Positions 11,130 to 23,235 of a DNA stretch of 64,000 bases are shown here, piece by piece. The stretch covers positions 14,014,501 to 14,078,500 of the forward strand of contig OY987273.1 of the NCBI GenBank assembly GCA_963920665.1, read 5' to 3'. The position numbers and the translations under genes were made by a program. The stretch is from Straminergon stramineum. Its lineage: Eukaryota; Streptophyta; Bryopsida; Hypnales; Calliergonaceae. The notes under the pieces are model-generated. The model was not told the DNA's origin, did not search any database, and worked only from the letters and a program-made list of their open reading frames with translations. How positions within the stretch are numbered: position 1 is the stretch's first letter; every line of letters starts with the position of its first letter.

Positions 11130-11640
11130 ATTTGAACATAATATAAATGACAACACCCCCATGCTCTTCAACCCATGAATGTATGGACTCTTCTTGAGAT
11201 TTATAATTTGGGAAAAAACATCATAAAAAGGTACTTAAAAGAATACTTTTGGAATTGATGGAGAAATAGAAGTTATACATTTTGAGTTGTGAATTCCATG
11301 TATATGATCTGATCATCCAATGTTGTATCTCATTTCTCTTTTTAATTTGAAAGAGAAATTTCTTAATTTCTTCAAAATTTGAATATAAGCTAATTCTATT
11401 TATTTTTGAGTAAGTTTCTTTGAATGGATTTGAAATGAGGTTCCCTTCATGTGATAGTTTAAAAAAAATGGTATTCTTAAAGTCTATGAACTTATTCTTG
11501 AAAATCTTTTTTTGAATTATCTATAAATACCAAGTCAAACCCTTGGATAGGGTTTAGGGTTTCATAAAATATCTATCTAAACTAGGATGACTTTCATCTA
11601 GAAATTCACTGATGGAATAGTATTAGGTAAACACAAATGA
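11130..11640. other. AT-rich spacer
   Basis: No open frame, inverted repeat or recognised motif beyond A/T-rich sequence. Confidence 0.35.
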
Positions 11641-11985
11641 CCTTGGGTCCTAAGCATAAGCACGATTGCCCTCTCAAATCTGAAGGCGCCCTTTGTTTAT
11701 CTGCGATCCCCCTCGGACTACCCGCGGTCGCCCTTGAAGTACCTGAAGTTGCCTCCTAAGACTCGTGGTCGCCCCCCTTTCTACCTGCAGTCGCCCCCCT
11801 TCTACCCACACTCGCCCCCTTGAGACTTGTAGTCGCTCTTTCATCTGCACACACGTTCCTGACACGAACCGTCAACCCGTAGTCGCCCACAAAGTGACTG
11901 CATTTGTTGCGAGGTCACTTGTTTTCTGCACCTGTTCTTGCTATCAGTGGGCGACTTGTAGTGCTAGCAGGACTGTAGTATAAAG
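11641..11985 (+). repeat. GGTCGCCC-motif cluster
   Basis: There are repeated variants of GCGGTCGCCC, GTGGTCGCCCCCC, ACACTCGCCCCC and GTAGTCGCC at roughly 25-30 bp spacing. It is the same motif family as at 1.6 kb and 55.6-63.6 kb. Open frames on both strands here reflect the repeats. Confidence 0.6.
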
Positions 11986-12209
11986 TTAAAGGGCTAGACT
12001 TTGATTTTCACCTTGCTTCCAAGATGAACTCATGACTTGAATCTTCGAGAGAGGCTTCTTGCGAATGTTTGGCTCTTTGGAGGGCAATGACTTGGTTTGA
12101 GTGGTTGAAAAGACCATTCAAAGCAAGTAGCTTAGCCATTACTTTTTCTAAATTAAGGCTCTAATTCATATGATAATATTGTTTTAAGAACCCATAGATG
12201 AGGGACAAT

Positions 12210-12465
12210 ATGGCTCGTCAGGGTGAGGGGAGGAGGACTACCATTAACGATACGAGGAGAACCACGAAGGAGTGGGACCCTTGGTTGCTTGTAGACACTG
12301 ATAGTTAGTTTGTAGGAAATACACAGAGATGTGTTTTCTGTAGGTGGACCTTCGTGTTTGTATAAAAGCGAGCATTCTGTCACTTTGGATTTGGCGACAA
12401 GATTGCATTGGAGTGATGTAAGAAAATCCCATGGGTAGTATTGCAAAAGTTTAGGATTGCACTTA
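12210..12465 (+). pseudogene. Possible BED-type zinc-finger fragment of a transposase
   Basis: Read from ATG 12,210, one frame gives a basic start, then KEWDPWLL, CVFC, a Phe/Cys/His-containing stretch (AFCHFGFGDK) and KKIPW. This is the layout of the BED finger at the N-terminus of plant hAT transposases. Three or more stops interrupt it (TAG, TAA, TGA). No DDE or dimerisation region follows in the same frame. It could be a chance resemblance, so confidence is low. Confidence 0.3.
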
Positions 12466-12539
12466 TGTCATACATCAGAAGTTCTTGTCATCTACAAAAC
12501 AGAAAAAATTCCTTGGTGTTGTGTATGGAATAAAGCCAA

Positions 12540-12745
12540 GATCACCCTTTTCCTTAGACTCGCAGTCTCCTTTACTCCCTTAATCGTCCATGGGTTTGGA
12601 TCCATAATCGCCTTGGGTTGGACCCGCAATCACCCTAGATTTCGAACCCACAATCGTCTTAGGTTGGACCCACACTCGCCCTCATTCTAGGACCTATAGT
12701 CACCCCACCTTATCTACACGCCCCCCACTTGTAGTTGCCCATGGT
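12540..12745 (+). repeat. GGTCGCC-like degenerate repeat cluster
   Basis: There are about seven degenerate units of the type GGTTGGACCCGCAATCACCC and ACACTCGCCC, with roughly 25-bp spacing. They have the same orientation as the 11.65-kb cluster and opposite orientation to the 14.65-kb cluster. Confidence 0.5.
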
Positions 12746-12849
12746 GACGTGGTGGAGGCTTTCCATGTCACTGTTGACAACTCGCCACGTATGATTAAAT
12801 TTTGGTTGTCCTACCTGAAAATTTCAAACCCTCATTTTGTACTTGTCAA

Positions 12850-13751
12850 ATTTGTCTTGTATATTCGACACTCGTCTTATACGACATGCAACCTCAGACG
12901 AACAACTCGACACCCAAACCCCAAAACATGTTCGATAGAACAACCCCGCGACAACCCATCCATTTCGAAGTTGGCGTTGGAGAATTAGGAGCCATCAAGA
13001 CCTCAGGCGCAAGTGAAGAAGCGTGCTCTTCATCATTTGGCAACTGCGGTAGAGATCACTTTGTCGGATGAGGACGAGCTACCATTCCAAGTACCAACAA
13101 AAACAACATGTAAAGGAGATCCTAATGCATCAAGACACGTCCAGACTAACGTTGTTGGACATCTTGACATAAAAAGCCAACATCACTTCGGGATGGAAAA
13201 CCCTAATTGGCTACAACGTTGACCAACAAGTGGACCAGAAAGCCATCTACCTAAGAGAGGGGAGATGGTTTGATAGATTGCATTCTTAATTAGAGGTGAA
13301 GTGATGTATTTGTTTTCTGAAAATGGATGTAGTAGACAGAATAAAGAATCAACCAATTTATGAAGCTCATGTCACATGGAAGTTATGGATTCAAAGTAGA
13401 ATTGTGATGTATCCTCACTTGAAAATTTCATTTTGTGACTGAGCAATATCCACTTTGTAGTGGCTAACATGTTGCCTATTGCAGTTCAATGTAGGTGATG
13501 AAATCTTCCTTTTCAACCCTAGGGTAGTGCGTCAAAAAATATCAAAGGGCAAAGTTAGCACATTGCTCGATCAAAAGAAGTTCCACTTTGAGGACATTTC
13601 AAGGCCTTGGGTCAAGGTTGATGTTAGTAACATTTTGCAACCTGGGGTGAAGCTCATGTTCGTGACAGATGACCCCAAGATGCAGGAGATTGAAGATGCG
13701 AAGGGGACAAGTGCATTATGGCATGCCAAGTATATGAAGTTCACAAGTTAA
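12850..13751 (+). pseudogene. Degenerate gene fragments of unknown function
   Basis: Two stretches look coding. At about 12,940-13,220 a frame reads KKRALHHLATAVEITLSD followed by acidic DEDEL. At 13,484-13,751 a frame starting after an AG at a TTGCAG acceptor-like site reads FNVGDEIFLFNP and ends ALWHAKYMKFTS before a TAA. The region between has stops in all frames, so these may be exons of one gene or unrelated remnants. I do not recognise a family. The clusters of inverted GC-rich repeats on both sides suggest a mobile-element gene. Confidence 0.35.
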
Positions 13752-14640
13752 AATAGTCTTTTGCTTCCTACAAATCAATGTGCGGGACGGACTAGCATAG
13801 TGTATGTAGTAGTCAAACTCCAAAAGACGTGGTTGTAAGTACTTGGACATTGTTTATTGGTCTTTTTTTAGAAATGTAGAACTCTCATTTTGGCATTGCT
13901 AGTGCTAGTTGGAATGAATGGAATGATAACGAAGCCCAAGCATGAGTGACCATCATTTGTCCCAAATGCAATGTAGAGTGGAGTTAGTGTCTTTCTTCAG
14001 TTTGTTCAATAGGAAACTTATTAGAAGTGATCCCTCAATGTTCAAGAGTGTTGTGTGTGATTTGCGTAGCCATGTCTCCCCATGTGCTTGGAAGTTGTTA
14101 CACAGACAATAGTAATTATAGTACAACGCAACTCCAAGGTGACTACTAGTCACTTTAAATGATTGTAACGAAATAGAAGTTGTACTAGTATACAACTATA
14201 AAATGACTTATGTAGTCATTGGGCTCGACAATCATCTCCATGCACTTCATTGAAACTACATAACAACTTTAGAATGACTAATGACATCATCATATACTAC
14301 TGTCACATTCATGATGACTTCCTCGCTACTTGCAAATGACTCTTGCAAGATTGGATCAGCAAACGTCATCCAATCCATGACTCTGTCACAACTAAGAAAT
14401 GACTAAAATATGACTCTCTACGTGGCATTTCAAATCAAATTCTTTGTGGGTGAGCAGGGTTGTCTAGTTGGACATATTTTTGGGTTTTGGTGTTGTGCAA
14501 GACATTTGACATAGCATGTTGTATTAGAGAACACGTCAATAAGGCATCACATCTTGTCGCATAAGGATAAAAAAATTTACCCCACAGTAAATGGATTTGG
14601 CCTATGTGGTCGGATTTGCAAATTGACATGGAAAGCTAAA
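13752..14640. other. Spacer with scattered AAATGACT-like motifs
   Basis: Between about 14,140 and 14,410 short motifs such as AAATGACT, TAATGACT and TAGTCATT recur on both strands. The spacing is irregular and no gene is evident. Confidence 0.3.
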
Positions 14641-14644
14641 ACCT

Positions 14645-14905
14645 TGTCAACTTAGAGGCATGTGCGGGTGGGTGAAAGGGCCACCTCGGGTGGGGGTGTA
14701 TGCGGGTAAAGAAGCGATTGTGGGTAGGTAAAGGGTGACCTCAAGTGGTTGAAGAAGTGACTTTGGGTGGCTAAAGCAGCAACTCTGGTTGAAGGGGTGA
14801 GTATAGGTGGGGCAACTACAGATGAAAGGGCGACCTTGGGTGGTCGAAGGAGCGACCACCAATGAAGGGGTAAGTACAAGTAGGCGACCATGGGTGGATG
14901 AAAGG
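14645..14905 (-). repeat. Inverted GGCGACC-motif cluster
   Basis: It holds degenerate repeats of GTGGGTGAAAGGGCCACC, GGGTGGCTAAAG and GGCGACCATGGGTGG. This is the reverse orientation of the GGTCGCCC clusters at 11.65 and 12.54 kb. With those it could form the subterminal repeats of one element of about 3 kb, but terminal inverted repeats and a target duplication were not found. Confidence 0.5.
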
Positions 14906-15040
14906 ACAATTATGGAAAGAAAAAATCCAATCTTCTTCAAATCCAATCTTCTTTAAAAAGGCAATAATTGTGAACATTAGGTAAAAAATTGATTTATTTA
15001 GGATGAGTTTTTGCAAATTGAAATTAATATAAGGAAAGTA

Positions 15041-15245
15041 CACTAGAAGAAAGTAGTGTTGAGTTCAATAGAACTTATCTAATGTGAAAATCTGAAAACT
15101 ACCAAAAAACACAGTTTTTGCATTGGTTGCAACTCAGCTTTCTGAAAACTAGGTTGCAGCCAACACGAAAACTGCATCTTTTGGCAATTTTCAGATTTTC
15201 ACATCACCTAAGTTTTATTGAACTCAACACTACTTTCTTCTAGTC
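15041..15245. mobile_element. CACTA-type MITE (205 bp) with GTA target duplication
   Basis: It starts CACTAGAAGAAAGTAGTGTT and ends with the inverse, the last base changed (CTTCTAGTC). It is nearly palindromic, centred on CAGCTTTCTGAAAACTAGG. The duplication GTA at 15,038-15,040 and 15,246-15,248 is exact, matching the 3-bp duplications of the CACTA superfamily. Confidence 0.85.
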
Positions 15246-15248
15246 GTA

Positions 15249-15714
15249 TGACTTAAATCTTTGTACTTTATTTTTTATTTTAGAATATCCAAGTGATAAA
15301 TAATATACATAATTTCAAAGAATCTTTGAGAATTACAAAATATAGAAGGTGAAGTCCTTATCTAAGTCTTCACTTTTTATTTTTCATTTTCAAAATAAAC
15401 ATGAAAAATAAATAAAATTATGAGGAGTTTTGGAAAATTACAAAAATGAAAAGTTAAAGTTTTTACTTAATTTTCCACCCTTTATTTCCAATTTTTAAAT
15501 CAATGTAAAAATATTACTTGAGTAGAATGAGCCATTAAATTGCAAAAAATAAATGAGGAAGTTTTAACTTAAATCTTTACTTGTTAGTTTTTATTTATAA
15601 ATTCAAATTGACAAATAATTCATGATTAGAAAGAATTTAGAAAAATTGAAAAAAAATGGATGGAAAGTTCTTATTTAAATATCCACCCTTTATTTTGTTT
15701 TTTTAGATTCAATA
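15249..15714 (+). repeat. Degenerate satellite array, left of the MULE
   Basis: There are about four units of roughly 105-120 bp containing GACAAATAATTCATGATTAG, GAGAATTGCAAAAAATAAAT and TCCACCCTTTATTTT, in the same orientation as the long array at 52,498-55,250. The two parts were contiguous before the MULE inserted. Confidence 0.75.
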
Positions 15715-15725
15715 CAGTGACAAAT
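15715..15725 (+). repeat. 11-bp target duplication of the MULE (left)
   Basis: CAGTGACAAAT here is repeated at 52,487-52,497. Length 9-11 bp is typical for Mutator-like elements. The satellite unit itself contains GTGACAAAT, and the satellite continues correctly across the two flanks. Confidence 0.75.
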
Positions 15726-16385
15726 GGGGTGGCTAGTGTATGAGCTTGTGAGCCCATGAGCTTGTGGGAATGTTTTTTTCAAGGAAAAATGACTTAGGGA
15801 CCTATGACCATGGATATAAGAAATGAAAAAGTGCATAGAATATAGAGCTTGTTTTTCAAAATTTGAAGCGCTTGTACCTTTTTTTGATTCGAGGCTTTTG
15901 GCGCAACAGAATGTATTCAAAATAGATGAAATTTTTACAATAGGAAATAAAAATTAGAATAACGCATGTCCCATATATAGCCATAAAACACACAAATCCA
16001 ATCATAATACCAATCAACAAACAGTAGCATGATTCATGAGATATGTTAATCTCATGAGTCTAAGAGGCTATAGACTCGGTCAAGGAATCTGATGTCTCGA
16101 ACAAGTTTGAAAACTCTCTACCCTTTGACGTAGATCCATCTATAAACTGTAGGACATTTGGAGCATAAGTGTCTTTAAGGCGTTCTAGTTTGGAGCAACC
16201 AAAATCTGCAAAGGCCATTGCAATCTGTTGTGCATAAACATGAAGGTCTTAAGTCTTCTCTAGAGTGAAGAGAAGACTTTGTTTCTTTATGCTAGCATCT
16301 GTTGACATCAATCCTAGGTGACTATAAACAAAAATGGCACCATGTTAGTGTTTTGGAACGTGGAAGTCACCATACAAGGAAAGAA

Positions 16386-19300
16386 TTAAAAAATTGCCAA
16401 CTTATTTATTGAATTTTCCCTTCCAAGTGAATTTGTGACAATGGGCATTTCATCTGGATCTTGCAAAATTGCTATTGCCAATGGTAGTGGTGTTGCCACC
16501 TTGGCCATAGTGGACTTCCTCATTGGTTTCAAGATGGCATCAAAAATGTCCTTATTCTCCTCCAAGGCCACAATGTGGTGGCCCGTTCCTTAACAAGTGA
16601 TAATGGATGCACCTAGAGGTAAGGAAATTCAAATATATTAGTTCAGAAATAAAAAGAGTTGAATGATTACAACCAAAAATAGATACAGTAGAGTAATTGA
16701 ATTGAATACTGACCTGTAGATGCCATGCAGTTGAGAATCACATCTCCTTCGATGTTGATAGCTTTCAAGAGGATTTGAAAGAACCATGGGTCTTTTTCAC
16801 GAGCCCCCCGCCAAGGCTTTCCGTCATTCATGGCCATGTCATCCCGATGGGTGTAGTTCATGACCATGTCGTTCCATGCAATGTCAACACCGGCCTTGAC
16901 CATCATGGTCGTGCGTTTAAAAGAGAAATTGGATTTCCCTTTTGTGCCTAAATCCTTTACCACAAGGGTAATTCCAAACTTTTGTGTCTACACAAGCATC
17001 TTGGACAAGTGTACAATCATGAGAAATAAGAAGAATGTAATGCATTTTGAAGAAGTTTTTGAACCTAGAGAAAGTGAAAGGAATTTACGGTCTTCTTTTT
17101 GTCTATAGCCAAGGTCAAGTGCAAGTGATTCATCCCCATCCACTCTTTCTTCTCCATATTGTATGTTTCACACAATCCCACAAGATCCGACTTTGCCTTG
17201 GCACTCCACGAATGAAATACAATGATGCAACTGTGGTCTTGTAGATGATTGGAAGCAAAGCTGAACATCAATTGCAAAGCTTCATCTCCCACATCCTTGT
17301 TCCAATCCGACACCTCATCTAGTGGAGAAGACAGCCCTAGCATGGGCAAGTTCTTCGAGCAATCAAAGAACATGATGTCTACCCCTAGCCTAGCTTTGGG
17401 GACACAATGGAACATGGAGGGTTTCCCCACCGACACCTGCCAAAGAATAGTGCATCCAATGATGATGAGAAATAAATTCAAACTACAATATTGTGAATGA
17501 GAACTTACAACCAATTTTTCAATTTCAAATGAGAGATGCATACCTTGTTCATGAAGTCCAAGACTTCTTTGTACCATGTCTTTGTCTTCGACTCCATGTC
17601 ATCCACCAGGTTGTCAATAGAAATGTTGAGAATCAGATTTTCAGACTTAGATAGCTCGTCTTCAATAAGGACAATCGCTTTGGTCACATGAGCAATGACC
17701 TCTTTTGTGAGTTGTGAGAGAGTGGCCTTCCTCTTCAATCCACTCTGTGATTCGACTTGTAGCTCCAAGCCTTGATCCACTATGGAGGAAGTTGGAACTT
17801 GGCCACCAACCTTGGCCTTCTTCTTGCCTTTTGCCTTGTCCTTCTCTTCCTTGTCCCTGTCCTTGTCCTTCTCCTTCTCCACAAGCTTGGCAAGTCTCTC
17901 TACTTCCTTCTTCTCCTTATCGGTGAGAAGGACTTGGAACCAGGCCTCTTTTTTTTAGTCATTGGCTTCCCTCCTTGCAATGGCCTTCATCCTTTGCCTA
18001 TCCATCATTCCCGCAAACTCATCTACATCCAAATTGATGGCACCCTTGCCATCCAAAGATGCCTGTAGCTACACCTCCAACAATGAATGAATGTTGATGT
18101 GCACTCCAAGTACCACGCCCTTCTATTGAGGTGAGTTGTGGTGAACTTGCGTAGCTAGTTTGCCGAGAACATGCAGTCTCGTGAGCTACGGTCCCACCAT
18201 GATGCGAGGAATGGATGTAGGTCTTTCCTTTCGATAGCACCCTTCGCTTCAAGCTCATACTTGAAGTAGCTGTAGAGAATAAGAAATAGTCAATAGAAGA
18301 ATGTAGAGAATGAAGATCAAATGAAGAATAGGGCATACTCTATCATCTAATGTGAAGACCATTTCAAAAATCAAAGGATAATGCAAACTACACAAACATA
18401 CCCGTACAGGATCCTCTGAACCACCAAGTTAAACCCCTTGGAATTCAGAAAGGAGTCCCCCTTCTTCAAATAGTTTCCTCCATTAAGATAAGGATAAAAG
18501 CCTTGGTCCTAGATTTTCCTCCTCCATCGCTTGATGTATTTTTGCAAGGTCTCCGATTAGAGTGGGACATTCATGTTGATCTGGATATTGTCTTGTCTAA
18601 CAACAGCATCAAAGTACTCCACTACTGCATCCTCCACCTATACAAGTGAATGAGCACAAGTACTATTTTCATTCCATCATGAAGATTAAAGACGAATTAC
18701 AAATGGACATATCTTGTGTTCAACAACCTCTATGAAATACTAGAATTCAACAAATAAATTTGAATGAGGCACTTACCCCTGCAAACCAAACACACTTGTT
18801 TAAGACAGGCTTGAGGTGTATTTCAAAGACACGACTAGCTGAGAACTTCCTCGCATCCCATGAAGGAATAGAGGAATTCCACCATTGCAATAATTTGGTC
18901 TTGTCTTCTACCATGGTGTTGCAAGTGGCTACCATCTACAACTTTTCTAGTGTCATTTTAGGCGCCTCGTTAGAGCTCTAATGTCTCTCCACCTACACTA
19001 ACAAGAATCGAATGTGTCATATGCATAAATGAAGACCCAAACACGTGTAAATCATTGCATGATTTAATGAACATCAAAATTCACCTCTTCAAGGAAGCCC
19101 GCCCCATGAGCGGGATTGGCTACTGTGAGGAATTTGATCATCTTCATATAGAGCTTCATGTTCTTCTCCTTAGCCCCTATCCTTATCGCATGAGCCACCC
19201 TTTCCATACTCTTCTCCTTCATCAATGTGGTTTCATGGTATCTTCGGAGCATTGCATATGCTGCCTATGCAATCTCTTGTTGCGAAAACAAGAGTGTCTT

Positions 19301-19819
19301 GAATGAAGAATGTACTCAAAACTTAAACATTCAATAGAAAAGAATGCAATTGACACATGTGGCAAATGTTTGTCCCACCCTAAATACAAATGAGGTGAAG
19401 ACCTCCGTTAGCATGGAGTACCATGTCTTCCTTGGTAGCATCACAATACATTTCTTTCTCTCCGATAACCTTAGCATGTTGTTGAACCTTTCCATGGGAA
19501 GCAAGCCATACTTTTGCACCCGATACAACGTATGTACAAGGTTTGTCTTGACGTGGGAGTCCTCTATAGATCTGCGTAATGAGAAGAAAAAAACCTTGTG
19601 AGTACTTCAATTTTCAACTATGGTATGAGATGGAATCAAAACTCCATATCAATGAAAAGTGGGATTAGTGAACTCACTTGTTGATGTCGTGCATGACCCA
19701 CGTGACAATCTCAATTTTTCCTTTGGTATCCAAAGGAATACAATCCACCACATAATGCCATTGAGGATTCGTGGAATACATCTTAGAGATGATGTTCATC
19801 CAAGCCAAGCATTGGTAGT
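16386..19819 (-). pseudogene. Methyltransferase-like gene of the MULE, downstream exons
   Basis: At least nine coding blocks are joined by GT-AG introns; visible donors include GTAAGT (18,771-18,776), GTATGC (17,538-17,543), GTCAGT (16,708-16,713) and GTGAGT (19,672-19,677). The order is a Trp/basic N-terminal part, a Lys/Glu-rich segment (KDKDRDKEEKDKAKGKKKAK), then LGVDIMFFDCSKN, FASNHLQDHSCIIVFHSWSA, RDDMAMNDGKPWRGAREKDP, and finally GDVILNCMASTG spliced to GASIITC with IVALEENKDIFDAIL. Motif IV-like (the DCSKN region, normally DPPY) preceding motif I-like (GDVILNCMASTG) is the order of beta-class N6/N4 DNA methyltransferases. The catalytic DPPY is not intact. Several stops (CAA or CAG to TAA or TAG) and a frameshift near 18,080 make it a pseudogene. 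The upstream exons lie beyond LTR copy 3. Confidence 0.6.
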
Positions 19820-20260
19820 TGTCGTGAGACGTAATCTCGGAATCCACCGGATTAGTATAAAATAGGTCTATAATAGTATAGAATTTTTCAAAATTTCTTA
19901 TAGGAGAACAAAATTAGAATCCTCTTAGCCTAAACATTGCATTAAGGGTGAGAGGATGATCCAGATATTCCATAAAGGGATCCAGGACGGATCCGGATTC
20001 CAAAAACCCAGATAGCAATAGCCTATGGTCTAGAGTTCTGGTCTAGGAATCTAGGGAACCGTTATGGGTAAGCGGTCTGCTTTAGAAACGGTCGATAGGA
20101 TGACAAGTACTTAACCCCTACCACTTCCATTTTTTCTTCTTCTTTCTTCCGCAGTGGTTTTGCGCTCATATAGTTGAGTGAAAGAATGGTGAGTTAGCGA
20201 TCGTTTCAGAAGTTGAGAACGATACTTCCCCACCATATCCGAACTTAAATCTGGTTCTCA

Positions 20261-22225
20261 ATGGTAGAAGGAGGTAGCCATAAACCATCAATCACTACAC
20301 GAATGTTCTATCCGGCCATTCCTAAAAGGCAAAGTGACCGAACAACATTAGAAAACGACCTAAGCAGCATTGGATGTGTCGAATTGTTTCTTAGGCCGTG
20401 GACACTAAAAAATGAGTGAATGATTTAGGAGCTCATAGTAGGAGCTCCGAATCAATTTGAGTTGATAATAAAGGATCAACCCAGAACCTGAACGGATGAG
20501 GTTTGGCCAAGTGTCTACGGATTTCCAAAAAAAGGATCCAGATTAGCCTCCTAAGTTGATAAGTTTACGGCTAGAAAGTTTAAGAATACAGCCCATGCTA
20601 AGGAGGGGTATGCCATTACTGACTATTTGGACAAGAGGCAGAAAAGAGCATTAGAATTCCTCATTCCGATCTTGTATCCGGAAAAACCTACCCGGGTTAT
20701 GATTATTGTGGCAACAAAAGGTAGACCAGTCCATTGGGGAAAGGTTATTGCAGTAGTGGTGTCTAAACTAGTTGCCTATGTAAGAAAGGCCAAGACTAGC
20801 CTTATTAGTCCTTATCTGTTCCACCTCTATTACCACACAAAACTTTTGAGTAGTGCAAAGATAGTAGAATACAACACCGGAACTACTATCCTATAGTATG
20901 GCCTCATGGACAAAGTGGAGGTAGAGTAGTCGGCATTCGAAGAAGAAGAAGATCCAAAGAGGAGTAGTTGATAGATCACAAACAAAGGAAATCCATTGAT
21001 CCGGCTTCACGAGGGAAACTTCTTGTTCCAGAGAAGGTTCCGGAGAAGTAGACAGAAGGTATTTCCGGATTTTTCAAGATCGAATTCAATTGGATGTTGC
21101 AGGCACAAGAATACCACAACAACTTAGCGGAACTCCTCGGGGCGATCAACAAGGAGTTGAAGGTCAAGCTAGAAGATGTGCTAGACCTAGTGAAGCAGCC
21201 ATTGAATCCAAATGAGTTGAGATGGAAGGAGGAGCGGATAAGGGATTAGGAGAAGGAGAGGGATAAACTTCAATCCTAGTTAAATTGGGAGGAGGGGGAG
21301 CTCATTGCATCAAAATAGAGGGAAAAAGAAGCTCTACAACTCGTCAAGAACCTTTCCGGTTTGGTGGATAGATCCTCAAAGCTCATCATCAAAGCCTCCC
21401 TCGTCCAGGATCAATTAATCAAAGAAGGGCATTTGACCGGATCCAAGGTAGTAAGGATCCTAGTTGATTTCTCAACCCAGATGGAAACGTTGTTGAAGGA
21501 GATGTGCCAACTCTTAGGGCGTATTGATCAAGACCGAGTGATGGATTTTGCTCACTTTCTAGAAATTCCTTTCAACATGAAAACTCTTGTCAAGTTGGCT
21601 TCATCACTTCCGCTTCCAACAAGACCTAAAGGACTTAGGGAGTCTCTTCGGCATTCAACAAAGCCCTTCTCAAGTCAATTGTAGAAGACTATCTGGGGGA
21701 GTGTGAAGACAATACCAAAGCTGGCCAAGCAACCAAGCGAAGCAAAAGAGTTAGTGCCACCGGAAGTTTTGGTCTTGCCTACTCTTCCAACCTCTTGACT
21801 TTTTATGAAGAATGCTTTCTAGACACCTAGATTACTAGTTCAAAGTGATATGGTTGATCAGATGGGAGGTTAGACGAATTCGGCCTAGATCCATATGGAA
21901 AGCTTTGAGCATATGCAGCAACTTCAACCCAGGAAGGAGAGGACGACCATTGTGTTGGATGAGACATCTCTTGTAGAGGAGGAAGAAGTAAGGGAGATCA
22001 ATCGCATCGAGAAGTCTAACAAAGAGGAGTATCAAATTGGGTCGGAAACAAATTTAGAGGAAGAGGAAATGGAAGAGGAAGATTTGCCTTCAGAGATCCG
22101 AAAGATCTAGACCCGGGCTATAGTAAAGACAACTCTGGTCAAGATAACTCCGGCGAGGGTTCCCGTTTGGGCACTAGCGAGTCCAAGCAAGAGCAATTAG
22201 AGGAAAGCATGAAAGGCGAAGAAGT
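20261..22225 (+). pseudogene. LTR-embedded open frame, copy 3 (decayed)
   Basis: It starts MVEGGSHKP at 20,261. Conserved segments include GRPVHWGKVIA, ISPYLFHLYYHTKLL, an intact FNWMLQAQEYH (TGG present where other copies have TAG) and the C-terminal Glu-rich part at 21,895-22,110. Many stops (mostly TAG, for example after ATGATT at 20,427 and TATAG near 20,895) and a small deletion around 20,720 destroy the frame. The end is frameshifted near 22,210. Confidence 0.65.
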
Positions 22226-22874
22226 TAGGAATCTCGGTTAGTTAGGATTTGAATTTTGAATTTGAAATGGCTTTCCAAGTGTGGGTCTAGGTTCCGGATT
22301 TTTAAGATTTGACTTTCTCGATTTCTTGGGAGGTCTGTGGTTGGTCGCCTAGATTTCCGGGTGGCTTTTTGCCTTTGGGTTTTTGAGTTTTAAAGAAAGG
22401 GTAGGTCTGTTATCTTCTCATTCCATCCTAGTACTTATAGTTAGTATTTTGTTATCCTTTCTTTAATCTAAGCCACTAAGTGGACATTTAGGAATTAATT
22501 TTTCATGTATCCAGCTTTTCCGTGTTTGCTTGTGAGAGCGTTGAAGTGTAAGAAAGAGGAAAAGGAAACAAGGAATCCGGATTTGAGGTGAATGGATCTG
22601 ATTGGAAGGGAATGTTTGTGACGTAGTTTAGGCTTGTGAATATGGTCTTGTGTGTGGTGCCTTTGAAATACTAGAACGGAAATCTAGTAAGGAGTGCTAT
22701 GGGTGTGAGTTCGGAATACCAAGGACGGTTCTATACGAAGATAAGCAACTGCCTGTAGAAAAATCTCCATCCTACTCTCCGGAAGGTCTACTAAATCCTA
22801 GGAACAATGGAGTGAACAACTAACAATCTTCCATTGGTTTTGGTTTCTATTGATCTGTTGTTGTAGTGGAAGAA

Positions 22875-22882
22875 CTTGTTAC
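22875..22882 (+). repeat. 8-bp target duplication of the hAT (left)
   Basis: CTTGTTAC immediately precedes the hAT end and is repeated exactly at 40,786-40,793. Other LTR copies carry one ACTTGTTA-like sequence at this point, so the empty site can be read directly. Confidence 0.92.
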
Positions 22883-22893
22883 CTGGGTTGACA

Positions 22894-23235
22894 GGGCGCT
22901 GGACACAGCCGCCAACATCCGGACTTTGGACGTCCGCAAACTCGACCCCCCTAGATGTCCTGGGACATTTGCAAATTAGGTTTTTACCCTGGGGTAATTT
23001 CTTTTACCTCGTCTGCACCACTGTCCGTGGTTTTTGAAGCTCGTTTGCCAATCTATCCATGGTCTCTAGAGCCTATCCGCCATTCCATCTACCCGTCTGC
23101 AACCTCGTCCACGCCACTGCTCGTGGTCTCTGGAGCCCATCCGCCATCCCGGCTGCCCGACTGTGACCTTGACCGCACTACTGTCCGCGGTCTCTGGAGC
23201 CCATCCACCAACCCGTCCGACCGTTCGCTTAAGCT
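22894..23235 (+). repeat. Left subterminal GC-rich repeats of the hAT
   Basis: About three units of roughly 65-95 bp contain CCACTGTCCGTGGT or CACTGCTCGTGGT, then CTCTGGAGCCCATCCGCCA and CCCGTCTGC. GGACGTCCGC occurs close to the end and resembles GTCCGCGGA near the right end, so these may be transposase-binding subterminal motifs. Confidence 0.6.
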
